Part shown: piece by piece, positions 51,835-60,219 of the stretch
Position numbering within the stretch: the first letter of the stretch is position 1
Layout of the letters: every line of letters starts with the position of its first letter
Made by a program: the position numbers and the translations under genes
Source of the DNA: Bradyrhizobium sp. 170
GTDB lineage: Bacteria; Pseudomonadota; Alphaproteobacteria; Rhizobiales; Xanthobacteraceae
Direction: 5' to 3'
Assembly (NCBI RefSeq): GCF_023101085.1
Contig: NZ_CP064703.1
Location: 6,200,001-6,264,000, forward strand
DNA length: 64,000 nt
Notes under the pieces: generated by a model
The model's input: the letters and a program-made list of their open reading frames with translations, nothing else
Told to the model about the DNA's origin: nothing
The model's database searches: none

Positions 51835-54183
51835 TTACCACCGGGTACGGAGAGAAAGCTCGAAGGTCCGCGGCGCGCCAAGAATGACGTAGTTCGCGTC
51901 CGTGGCCCACGCTGCATAGACCGCGTCGGTGATATTGCGAACGCGGAACGTCAGGTCGGCGTTTTGCGCAAAGCGGTAGGTGGCAAAAACATCCGCGATG
52001 GTGGCAGACGGCAACGTAACCAGGTTGGCATCGTCAGCCTTGATGGAGGCCCTGTGATTGATCCAGCCGCCAACCGCCCAATTTGTGAACGGCTGCCACG
52101 TGGCACCAAAGTTCGCCACGACCTGCGGCACATTCGGCGGCGTGTTACCCGTGTAGTTCGCGGTCGTACTGGTTCGATATTCGTCATACCGGGCATTCAC
52201 GTAGGCAAAGTTCGCCTCGAGACGCAAAGTCTCCATCGGACGGTAACTGCCGGAAATCTCAAAGCCGCGCGATGACTGCTTGCCCACCTGAACCGTGAAT
52301 CCCGTCAGCGGATCGGTCGAGGGGATATCGGTCTTTTCGATGCGATAGACGGCCGCCAACAGCTCACCTCGTCCGTTCGCGAAGGAGTGTTTGATACCGC
52401 CTTCCACCTGACGCGCATTGGCGAGGCTGAATGGGGTATCGGTGACGCCCAATGTGAACAGAGCAAAGCGCGGCTCAACCGCAGTTGCATATTGGGCGTA
52501 GAGCGTCGTGTCGGCGCGAATGTCCCACAGTGCACCCATGCGGTAGGTGCTGGGTTCGAAGGTCTTGCTGTAGAGCTGGTTCGCCGGCTGCCGATTGTAG
52601 TCCACCTCCATTTGATCGACCCGAAACCCGCCAACAATTTTGACCCCCTTGAGCACTTCCAGGCGTGCCTCGCCGAAAACTGCCTTCTGCGTCAGATCCG
52701 CGCGCACATTTTGTGTCCGTGCAGTTCCCCGCGTGAAGAAGTCCGTCGGTGCGGGACTGTAGGGATCGACGAGCTGAAGCGATGTCACCTCGTTGCGCGG
52801 ACTGTCCCATCGCGTGCTTGCAACCTCAACGCCCATGACCGTCGACAGCGGCATCGCCCCCAAGCTGCCGTTCCAGTTCACGTCGAAACGATCGCCAACG
52901 AAGCGGTGGTCGTAGCCGAGATTCTCCCACGTTTGCCGGCAGACCTGGTCCGTACCGGTGTTGTTGAGGAGGTTCTGCCCGCGGAAAGAGCAGGTGCCGC
53001 CTGCGGGAATATAGGCAAAGCGATATGTGTTGATCCAATCGCGATCAGATTGATAGGACCAGAAGCGATTGCGGATCTTTAGCTCCTCGGTGTCATACGT
53101 CGTGTTCCAGCGCAGCCACAGCACACTGTCGTCGTATTTGTTGTTCGGCAGGTTATTGTAGTTGACCTCGCGGAGATCGGAGCGGATTTGCCCTCGCACC
53201 AGGGGCGTGCCCCAATACGCGTTCTCGATTTTCGATTTCATGTAGTCAAAATCGACGGTCGACGACAATTGCGGCGTCACGTCCCAGCGCAAGGCGCCTG
53301 CGATGTTGCCGTATCTGACCTGATTGTCGTCGACCGGGCCATTGTATCCGTTGACGACGCCGTCGAGCCGATAAGAGAAGCCGTTCCCCAGCGGACCTCC
53401 CTTTCCCACGGCCTGGCGGAGGCCTTCGCGAGTAGTGAGCGAGGAGATTGTTTCGAACGGCTCGTTGACTCCGCTCGGTTGCTTGCGAACGAGATTGACG
53501 GCGCCGCCGATGGCGCCTTCACCGTAAAGGACCGACGCCGGTCCGCGCAGCACGTCTACCCTATCGAAAATGAAACTGTCGTAGTTGCGCGTGCTGATCG
53601 TGGTGTTGGTGACGCGGATTCCGTCATAGAGCACCGCGATGCCGTTCTCGATGAACCCCCGCGTCGATGCGACGCCGGCAGCTCCTGGCCGGACGGCGGA
53701 CGTGAAACCGGTCAGGCCTTGAAGGGCGTCCACCCAACTCGTCTTGCCTCGCTCCTGCATCGTCGCCTGATTGATGCTCTCCACGCTGGCGGGGATGTCG
53801 CGAGCCGTGCCCGGCAGTCGCGATCCGGTCGTATTGGGTACGTTGAGATCGGTCGTCGAACGGATGTAGTCGCGCGGCAAGCCTCCTGGCCATCCGTCGA
53901 TTGGACCTTGCGGCGCTCGATCCGCGCCGGTCTGCGCCTGGCGCGCGTTGGACGCAGCCCGCATCTGCAAGCGCTTGCTCGTTCGCTGCTTTTGCTTGGT
54001 GGCTGGCCGTCCTTCCACCGTAATCGCAGGCAGCACAGCCTGAGGGACGGGTTGAGCAATGGCGGGGCGTGCACCGCCCGCAACAAAGGATGCTGCGGCC
54101 AGAACTGCCAAGAAAACTGCCAAGAACCGCGTTCGGCGTCCGACCCGCCGCCTGACTCCATACCAAAGACCAATCTTTTCCAT
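51835..54183 (-). CDS. TonB-dependent receptor, likely zinc-regulated
   Basis: 782 residues. A long signal/anchor region (FLAVFLAVLAAASFVAGGA) is followed by a TonB-box-like VLPAITVEG near 72, a plug domain (DIPASVESINQATMQERGKTSWVDALQGLTGF, VDVLRGPASVLYGEGAIGGAVNLVRK) and a 22-strand barrel ending FELSLRTRW. The FecA/siderophore-receptor type imports a metal complex across the outer membrane using TonB energy. A perfect 18-bp Zur-like palindrome lies 24 bases upstream of the ATG, so zinc or a zincophore complex is the more likely cargo. Cargo is inference. Confidence 0.85.
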   Translation of the reverse strand: MEKIGLWYGVRRRVGRRTRFLAVFLAVLAAASFVAGGARPAIAQPVPQAVLPAITVEGRPATKQKQRTSKRLQMRAASNARQAQTGADRAPQGPIDGWPGGLPRDYIRSTTDLNVPNTTGSRLPGTARDIPASVESINQATMQERGKTSWVDALQGLTGFTSAVRPGAAGVASTRGFIENGIAVLYDGIRVTNTTISTRNYDSFIFDRVDVLRGPASVLYGEGAIGGAVNLVRKQPSGVNEPFETISSLTTREGLRQAVGKGGPLGNGFSYRLDGVVNGYNGPVDDNQVRYGNIAGALRWDVTPQLSSTVDFDYMKSKIENAYWGTPLVRGQIRSDLREVNYNNLPNNKYDDSVLWLRWNTTYDTEELKIRNRFWSYQSDRDWINTYRFAYIPAGGTCSFRGQNLLNNTGTDQVCRQTWENLGYDHRFVGDRFDVNWNGSLGAMPLSTVMGVEVASTRWDSPRNEVTSLQLVDPYSPAPTDFFTRGTARTQNVRADLTQKAVFGEARLEVLKGVKIVGGFRVDQMEVDYNRQPANQLYSKTFEPSTYRMGALWDIRADTTLYAQYATAVEPRFALFTLGVTDTPFSLANARQVEGGIKHSFANGRGELLAAVYRIEKTDIPSTDPLTGFTVQVGKQSSRGFEISGSYRPMETLRLEANFAYVNARYDEYRTSTTANYTGNTPPNVPQVVANFGATWQPFTNWAVGGWINHRASIKADDANLVTLPSATIADVFATYRFAQNADLTFRVRNITDAVYAAWATDANYVILGAPRTFELSLRTRW

Positions 54184-54206
54184 TGCTTACAGCCTACGCC
54201 AAGAAT

Positions 54207-54224
54207 GTAATGTTATAACATTAC
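54207..54224. promoter_or_regulatory. Perfect 18-bp Zur-like palindrome
   Basis: GTAATGTTATAACATTAC is exactly self-complementary and 24 bases upstream of the TonB receptor ATG at 54183. It contains the TGTTATAACA core typical of Zur operators in alphaproteobacteria. Confidence 0.7.
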
Positions 54225-54268
54225 TTCTATGGAACTCGCGCAAGGATGTCAAAAGTCTTCGGCCGGCA

Positions 54269-54412
54269 TCAGCGCGGTGCGCTTCCTTCGACCTTGGTCG
54301 GCTTGGTCACAATCACCGTCCCGAGCGCCAGCGCGACGAAGGCCGAAGAGACGTAGCCCGCGGCATAGAGGGAGATCACGCCTACAGAACGCCGCCGATC
54401 CCACCGGCTCAC
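54269..54412 (-). CDS. 47-residue membrane protein overlapping the ClpP-like gene
   Basis: GTG 54412 overlaps the stop of the ClpP-like gene as GTGA. The product starts with a basic patch (VSRWDRRRSVG), then one membrane segment (VISLYAAGYVSSAFVALALGTVIV), then a short polar tail (TKPTKVEGSAPR). The basic N-terminus predicts the C-terminus in the periplasm. The four-base overlap indicates translational coupling. It is missed by typical length cut-offs. No family known to me; perhaps an anchor or helper of the ClpP-like protein. Confidence 0.6.
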   Translation of the reverse strand: MSRWDRRRSVGVISLYAAGYVSSAFVALALGTVIVTKPTKVEGSAPR

Positions 54413-55674
54413 TTCGCCTGACTTGCGGGGGCTGCGGAAGTCGCCGGAATTGCGGGAGCTGCGTTGGGATTGGAAGACGCCGCCGCTGGCCGGGCGCTAT
54501 TTGCCGGGCACGATGTCAAGAGCTGCATCCATGACGTCCCGAGGCCAAGCGTATCGATGTCGAATGTCGCCAGGGTCGTCTTGCCCTCCGCGCTGACGGT
54601 GCCCTCACCCATCTGCAGGCGCGAGGCCGCCAGCATTGCCTGCACGGCATCGGGGGCGACGACATCGCTCCACACTTCGTATTTGCCGACGCGCGCGGGA
54701 TATCTTCCAAAGGCGACGGATTTGTCCGAACCCGCCATCAACATCATCGTCTTGAGGCCGCCAGCGCCCTGATCGGCTTCCCGCACGAATGTCATCCTGG
54801 CGCGATCCTTGTTCTCGCAGAACAGCCGCCACTCCATTGTTCGGAACGATGCGCCGTCCCCCTGCTTTGCCGAGGCGATCTTGCGGACATACGGGCGCGA
54901 CGCGGCTTCGAGTGTCCACGCCGTTTCGGGCAAGGGGCGCGTATCGATGCCGAAGCGATAGAGCTCGGCTCGCGTGAGGACATGCAAGCTCTCGAATTTT
55001 ACGGTCTTGATGAGATCGTCCAGCTCACGGCTGATGCCCATGGAAACGACGAAGGTGGCGCGCTCGCGGTCGGCCCTCGCCATGCCGCGTTGCTTGAAAT
55101 CGGCAATCCGCTGCGCCGAGAATGGTCCGCGAACGAGCAGCGTGAGCCTGGAGTTATGTACGGCGATCGCGGCATCGGGCGCGACTTCGCGGGTCGTGGC
55201 GCCGAGAAACAGATAGCCGCAGGCAGAATTGCACATAGCGTTACGGGTCGTGAGTTCGGCCTCAACCTCCCCGCCTGCCGTCTTGACCTTGAGGCAGGCC
55301 GCGTCGACCTGGGTTCCTCCGGCGCAGGCGGTTGCGATGGTGCGTCCGATCCGGGCGACGGCCTTCCTGCTGCGCAGCAGGCGGGCGATGACATAGGATG
55401 GCCTGACCGAGCCGCCCGGCGAATGGAAATAGATCGGGCGCCTGGTGTCCTTGACGTCGCGCAGGAAGCGGCTGACGCGCGCGGCCGCGCCCTCATCGAC
55501 CTGGCCTTCGACCGCAATCCAGCGATCGCAGCCCGGACCGCACGAATTGGCCGGGCCCCTGGCACTGTAGATGATCAGCCTGGGTGCAAATCCGGCCTTT
55601 TCGGCCGGCGTTTCGGCACGCACCTCGCCGTGAACAAGCAGCAGGGCTGCGAGAAGGAGAAGGCGAAGCATCAT
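54409..55674 (-). CDS. Periplasmic ClpP-like protein (COG3904 type), copy 2
   Basis: 421 residues from ATG 55674 (ATGATG). Signal MMLRLLLLAALLLVHGEVRA. RRPIYFHSPGGSVRPSYVIARLLRS is the ClpP-like SPGGS loop; RNAMCNSACGYLFLGATTREV and AIAVHNSRLTLL parallel the copy at 44436-45359, giving candidate catalytic Ser in C-N-S-A-C and His in VHN. The C-terminal half (beyond 270) is a separate all-beta region with GTSWMQLLTSC and a Pro/Ala tail. Followed, with overlap, by the 47-residue membrane protein. Substrate unknown. Confidence 0.7.
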   Translation of the reverse strand: MMLRLLLLAALLLVHGEVRAETPAEKAGFAPRLIIYSARGPANSCGPGCDRWIAVEGQVDEGAAARVSRFLRDVKDTRRPIYFHSPGGSVRPSYVIARLLRSRKAVARIGRTIATACAGGTQVDAACLKVKTAGGEVEAELTTRNAMCNSACGYLFLGATTREVAPDAAIAVHNSRLTLLVRGPFSAQRIADFKQRGMARADRERATFVVSMGISRELDDLIKTVKFESLHVLTRAELYRFGIDTRPLPETAWTLEAASRPYVRKIASAKQGDGASFRTMEWRLFCENKDRARMTFVREADQGAGGLKTMMLMAGSDKSVAFGRYPARVGKYEVWSDVVAPDAVQAMLAASRLQMGEGTVSAEGKTTLATFDIDTLGLGTSWMQLLTSCPANSARPAAASSNPNAAPAIPATSAAPASQAK

Positions 55675-55921
55675 GACCGGCGTAATCAGCGGGGTAATGG
55701 AAGCAAAGGCCAAGGCTAGACAATGCCCGCCGGCGCCGCAACCCTTGGTCGCCGCGCCTCTCACGTAATGCTCCAGCGTTCGGACTTAAAGCCGTTGATT
55801 GTAAGCAGGATATGACCTGAATTTCTCGATATTGCCCGATTGCAGGAGCCGAATCCCCTGCTATACCGCTGCTTCCCGCTTACCTGCGCTCGTTCGCAGG
55901 AGTGAGCTTTAGGAGACGACT

Positions 55922-57964
55922 ATGCCTGACCAGAATACGCCTGCATCCGGATTCCAGTTCGGCCTTGCAAATTTGAAACCGGCCGAGCCCTTGGAAAAAA
56001 TCACCCTCACCTTCCCCGACGGCGCCAAGCGCGAATACGCCAAGGACATCACCGGGCTCGACATCGCCAAGGGCATCTCGCCCTCGCTGGCCAAGCGCAC
56101 GGTGGCGATGGCGCTCGACGGCGTGGTCGCCGACCTCAACGATCCGATCTCGGGCGATGCGAAGATCGAGCTCATCAACCGCGACGACGCCAGAGCGCTG
56201 GAACTGATCCGGCATGACTGCGCGCATGTGCTCGCCGAGGCGGTGCAGTCGCTGTGGCCGGGCACGCAGGTCACGATCGGCCCGGTGATCGAGAACGGCT
56301 TCTATTACGACTTCTTTCGCAACGAGCCGTTCACGCCGGAAGACTTTGCGGCGATCGAGAAGAAGATGCGCGAGATCATCGCGCGCGACAAGCCGTTTAC
56401 GAAGGAAGTGTGGGACCGCGAGAAGACCAAGCAGGTGTTCCGCGACAAGGGCGAGGCCTTCAAGGTCGAGCTGGTCGACGCCATTCCCGGCGACGAGCCG
56501 ATCAAGATCTATTTCCAGGGCGACTGGTTCGACCTCTGCCGCGGCCCGCATATGAGTTCGACCGGCAAGATAGGCAACGCCTTCAAGCTGATGAAGGTGG
56601 CGGGCGCCTATTGGCGTGGCGACAGCAACAATCCGATGCTGACGCGCATCTACGGCACGGCGTTTGCCAAGCAGGAAGAGCTCGACGCGTACCTCAAGCA
56701 GATCGAGGAAGCCGAGAAGCGCGATCACCGCAAGCTCGGCCGCGAGCTCGACCTGTTCCACTTCCAGGAGGAAGGCCCCGGCGTGGTGTTCTGGCACCCG
56801 AAGGGTTGGACCATCTTCCAGGCGCTGATCGCCTATATGCGCCGCCGCCTGACCGGCGACTACAGCGAGGTCAACGCGCCGCAGATCCTCGACAAGGCGT
56901 TGTGGGAAACTTCCGGCCATTGGGACTGGTACCGCGAGAACATGTTCGCGGCGCAGTCGGCCGGCGACGAGGCCGAGGACAAGCGCTGGTTTGCGCTGAA
57001 GCCGATGAACTGTCCGGGCCACGTGCAGATCTTCAAGCATGGCTTGAAGAGCTACCGCGACCTGCCCTTGCGCCTTGCCGAATTCGGCGTGGTGCATCGC
57101 TACGAGCCGTCGGGCGCCATGCACGGCCTGATGCGCGTGCGCGGCTTTACGCAAGACGACGCGCACGTCTTCTGCACCGAAGCCCAGCTTGCCGACGAGT
57201 GTCTCAAGATCAACGAGCTGATCCTGTCGACCTACGCCGATTTCGGCTTCGAGGGCGAGCTCACGATAAAACTCTCGACCAAGCCGGAGAAGCGCGTCGG
57301 CACCGACGAGATGTGGGACCATGCCGAGCGCGTGATGGCCACTGTGCTGGCGGAAATTCAGGCCAGCGGCAGCAATCGCATCAAGACTGCGATCAATCCC
57401 GGCGAAGGCGCGTTCTACGGACCGAAGTTTGAATATGTGCTGCGCGACGCCATCGGCCGCGACTGGCAATGCGGTACCACGCAGGTCGACTTCAACCTGC
57501 CGGAACGTTTTGGCGCGTTCTACATCGACGCCGACGGCTCGAAGAAGGCGCCAGTGATGGTGCACCGCGCGATCTGCGGCTCGATGGAACGCTTCATCGG
57601 CATCCTGATCGAGCACTTTGCCGGCAACTTCCCGCTCTGGCTGGCACCGATCCAGGTGGTGGTCACGACGATTACCTCCGACGGCGACGAATACGCCAAG
57701 GTGGTCGCCGCCGCCGCGCGGCGCGCAGGCCTGCGCGTCGAGATCGACCTGCGCAACGAGAAGATCAACTACAAGGTCCGCGAGCACTCGCTGGCGAAGA
57801 TCCCTGCCCTCCTCGTCGTCGGCAAGAAGGAAGCCGAGACCCATTCGGTCTCGATCCGCCGGCTCGGCAGCGATGGGCAGAAGGTCCTGCCAACTGAGGA
57901 GGCGCTGGCCGCGCTGGTCGAGGAAGCGACCCCGCCAGACGTGAAACGGGCGCGAGTGGAATAA
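55922..57964 (+). CDS. thrS: Threonine-tRNA ligase
   Basis: 680 residues, start preceded by AGGAG. Order: TGS domain ([25 protein letters not shown] near 23), HD-containing editing domain ([16 protein letters not shown] near 98), class II core motif 1 to 3 ([12 protein letters not shown] near 360, [27 protein letters not shown] near 391, [18 protein letters not shown] near 544) and a C-terminal anticodon-binding domain. It charges tRNA-Thr and edits Ser-tRNA-Thr. Housekeeping gene. The minus-strand ORF over it is a shadow. Confidence 0.98.
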   Translation: MPDQNTPASGFQFGLANLKPAEPLEKITLTFPDGAKREYAKDITGLDIAKGISPSLAKRTVAMALDGVVADLNDPISGDAKIELINRDDARALELIRHDCAHVLAEAVQSLWPGTQVTIGPVIENGFYYDFFRNEPFTPEDFAAIEKKMREIIARDKPFTKEVWDREKTKQVFRDKGEAFKVELVDAIPGDEPIKIYFQGDWFDLCRGPHMSSTGKIGNAFKLMKVAGAYWRGDSNNPMLTRIYGTAFAKQEELDAYLKQIEEAEKRDHRKLGRELDLFHFQEEGPGVVFWHPKGWTIFQALIAYMRRRLTGDYSEVNAPQILDKALWETSGHWDWYRENMFAAQSAGDEAEDKRWFALKPMNCPGHVQIFKHGLKSYRDLPLRLAEFGVVHRYEPSGAMHGLMRVRGFTQDDAHVFCTEAQLADECLKINELILSTYADFGFEGELTIKLSTKPEKRVGTDEMWDHAERVMATVLAEIQASGSNRIKTAINPGEGAFYGPKFEYVLRDAIGRDWQCGTTQVDFNLPERFGAFYIDADGSKKAPVMVHRAICGSMERFIGILIEHFAGNFPLWLAPIQVVVTTITSDGDEYAKVVAAAARRAGLRVEIDLRNEKINYKVREHSLAKIPALLVVGKKEAETHSVSIRRLGSDGQKVLPTEEALAALVEEATPPDVKRARVE

Positions 57965-58142
57965 TTCGTCCATCGACGGTGCGGGGGTGGGGGCTGATCT
58001 CTGCCCCTCCAGGGTTTCCGATCCGACTTGCTGTTGCGATGCAGCCGCACCGCCGACCGGCGGGAGACGCCGGCAATCCTCGGCATTTGATAATTCAATC
58101 ACCGCGTGTAAAGTGCGCCCGTCTTGAACCGGGGGCGCAGAG

Positions 58143-59150
58143 ATGAATATCGACTCCGCACGGGCCTTGAAAGAAGAGATTGCGAGCCAGGTGGTCCCGC
58201 CCGCCGTGTCCGCTATTCAGAGGGCGGGCGGCTTCTCGATCACCACGTTTTCGCTGAGCCGGATGACCAAAGCCGAGCCGCTCGTCGCGCTTGGCATTGC
58301 CCAGGGAACGGGTCATGGCGACGTCCGGGTGGCCGTGCGCTTGCAGCGCCGCTCGCTCGAACATTCGCAATCGATGATCGAAAATATCCGCCAGCGCGCC
58401 AAGAACGAAGTTGATGTCCGCTTTGTTGGACGCGTCGCCAAACATGCCTTGCCCTGGTATCGCATACGGCAGCGGCCACTGCTCCCCGGTGGTTCAGTGG
58501 GACACTTCAAGATCACCGCAGGAACCATCGGCGCAATCGCCCGGGACAAGAAGACCGGCCGCGACGTCATCCTCAGTAACAATCACGTTCTGGCGAACGA
58601 AAACGCCGCCAAGATCGGCGACGCTATCGTGCAGGCAGGCGTCATCGACGGCGGCTCGTTGAAACGCGACGCGGTCGCCAAGCTTTCAAAATGGATTGAC
58701 CTGATTACCAAACGAGCCAACCTGATCGACGCGGCGATCGCCCCGATCACCAAATCGATCGACTTCGATGCGCTTACCTACAAGGGAATCGGAAAACTGG
58801 CGGGAACCCGCACCACCCCCATTCTGCCGGGAATGGCTGTCAAAAAGCTTGGGCGTACGACCGGCTTGACCCGCGGAAAGGTCAGCGCGATCGAAATCGA
58901 CAAAGTCGTCGTGGATTACGATTTGGGTTCCCTGTCATTCGACAACCAGGTCGAGATTGAATCGGTTGGCAACAGCGCCTTCAGCGCCGGCGGCGATTCC
59001 GGCTCTTTGATCCTCGACGAGGAAAATTTCGGATGCGCGCTGCTGTTCGCCGGCAGCGAACGGGGTGGCCCGAACGATCGCGGTCTGACCTATGCCAATC
59101 CGATTGCGATCGTCCTCAAACGGCTGGCAATCGAGCTGCAGACGGCCTAG
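58143..59150 (+). CDS. Trypsin-like serine protease with N-terminal prodomain
   Basis: 335 residues. Residues 1-105 form a small domain with PLVALGIAQGTGHGDVRVAVRLQRRS (about 46-71), then VDVRFVGRVAKH. Residues 115-335 are a chymotrypsin-like fold: ILSNNHVLAN with H148, NLIDAAIAP with D196 and FSAGGDSGSLIL with S286. The full His-Asp-Ser triad is there. No signal peptide is visible, so it may be cytoplasmic, as in Nal1-like proteases. A 74-residue protein similar to its N-terminal domain follows at once. Confidence 0.8.
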   Translation: MNIDSARALKEEIASQVVPPAVSAIQRAGGFSITTFSLSRMTKAEPLVALGIAQGTGHGDVRVAVRLQRRSLEHSQSMIENIRQRAKNEVDVRFVGRVAKHALPWYRIRQRPLLPGGSVGHFKITAGTIGAIARDKKTGRDVILSNNHVLANENAAKIGDAIVQAGVIDGGSLKRDAVAKLSKWIDLITKRANLIDAAIAPITKSIDFDALTYKGIGKLAGTRTTPILPGMAVKKLGRTTGLTRGKVSAIEIDKVVVDYDLGSLSFDNQVEIESVGNSAFSAGGDSGSLILDEENFGCALLFAGSERGGPNDRGLTYANPIAIVLKRLAIELQTA

Positions 59151-59159
59151 ATTAGTCCT

Positions 59160-59384
59160 ATGGACGAGAAACAGCTGGAAGCCGTTCGGCGGGCCAAGGC
59201 CCGCTTCAGCAGATCGGTGCCGAAGGGCGTCGATGTGGTGGGTGTCGGCATCGGTGTTTCCGGCTCCGACCCAGCCTTGAAGGTGAACTTGCGGGCCGCG
59301 CCGAAAAACAAGAGTTCGCTGCCCAAAACGATCGACGGCGTCAAGGTCATCTACGATTACGTCGGCAAGATCACGCCTCGCTGA
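59160..59384 (+). CDS. Stand-alone homologue of the protease N-terminal domain
   Basis: 74 residues, starting nine bases after the protease stop. VDVVGVGIGVSGSDPALKVNLRAAPKNKS and the end VKVIYDYVGKITPR line up with PLVALGIAQGTGHGDVRVAVRLQRRS and VDVRFVGRVAK of the protease: a hydrophobic strand, G-I-G/A turn, a second strand, a helix or linker, then a V-x-V-x-x-x-x-G-x-[IV] strand. I infer duplication of the prodomain and a role as inhibitor, chaperone or regulatory partner. No signal peptide. Confidence 0.65.
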   Translation: MDEKQLEAVRRAKARFSRSVPKGVDVVGVGIGVSGSDPALKVNLRAAPKNKSSLPKTIDGVKVIYDYVGKITPR

Positions 59385-59492
59385 CCGTGGTGATCCCGCT
59401 TCCGGGACTGGCCGGCACGCCACAGGCTTTCTCACAATCTGTCTAAGGTCCTGCCTAAGATTCCATGGCAGCCTCGTCGATCGGGTTGCCGC

Positions 59493-60101
59493 ATGGTATT
59501 TTTCAATCCCGACCTAACTCCTCATGAAAGAACCTTTGTGCCCGACGCTATTGAACTCCTGAAGATCCGCCGCTCGGTAAAACCCCGCGAGATGAGCGGG
59601 CCCGGCCCCACGCCTTCCGAACTCGATACCATCCTGACCATCGGCGCACGGGTGCCCGACCACGGCAAGCTGACGCCGTGGCGCTTCATCGTGTTCGAGG
59701 GCGACGCCCGGGCGCGGGCCGGCAACGTCATTGCGCAAGTGTTCGCAAAGAAGAATCCGGCTGCCCCCACCGCCGACATCGAGATCGAGAAACGCCGGCT
59801 GATGGACGCGCCGCTGGTGATCGCCGTGGTGAGCTTTACCCGGCCGCATCCGAAGGTGCCGGCGTGGGAGCAGGAATTGTCTGCGGGCGCCAGCGCGATG
59901 AATATCGTCACCGCCGCCGCCGCGCTCGGCTATGGCGCCAACTGGCTCACCGGCTGGTTCGCGTTCGACCGCGACGTGCTGGACGGACTGGGACTGAAGG
60001 CGGATGAAAAACTCGCCGGCTTCATCCATATCGGCACGCCGGCAAAGCCTGTCGAGGACCGCCCGCGGCCGGCGCTATCCGACATCGTGACGCGGTTCTA
60101 A
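59493..60101 (+). CDS. Nitroreductase family flavoprotein
   Basis: 202 residues from ATG 59493; a GTG at 59538 (VPDAIELLKIRRSVKPREM) is a serious alternative, since homologues usually begin there. IRRSVKPREMSGPGPT, LTIGARVPDHGKLTPWRFIVFEG and the NIVTAAAALGYGANWLTGW segment near 137 are FMN-binding features of the nitroreductase fold, the YdjA/TdsD-like subgroup. It would reduce nitro, quinone or similar groups with NAD(P)H as a dimer. Substrate unknown. Confidence 0.85.
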   Translation: MVFFNPDLTPHERTFVPDAIELLKIRRSVKPREMSGPGPTPSELDTILTIGARVPDHGKLTPWRFIVFEGDARARAGNVIAQVFAKKNPAAPTADIEIEKRRLMDAPLVIAVVSFTRPHPKVPAWEQELSAGASAMNIVTAAAALGYGANWLTGWFAFDRDVLDGLGLKADEKLAGFIHIGTPAKPVEDRPRPALSDIVTRF

Positions 60102-60179
60102 GAAGCTGTGCGCCTTGCCATTGTCGGGCTCGGCCCGGCCAACCCGCGGCCTGAAGAAGATTTTCCGTGAAGGGAGATG

Positions 60180-60202
60180 ATGCCCGGATCAAGTCCGGGC
60201 AT
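60180..60202. repeat. CCCGGA-TCAAG-TCCGGG dispersed hairpin, copy 2
   Basis: ATGCCCGGA-TCAAG-TCCGGGCAT, a 9-bp stem with the same core and loop as 11305-11323. It lies between convergent genes. Confidence 0.6.
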
Positions 60203-60219
60203 CACGATCGTTCAAACGC

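Noticed and set aside
55880..58102. 740-residue minus-strand ORF
   Set aside because: Antisense of thrS, an unmistakable housekeeping gene.
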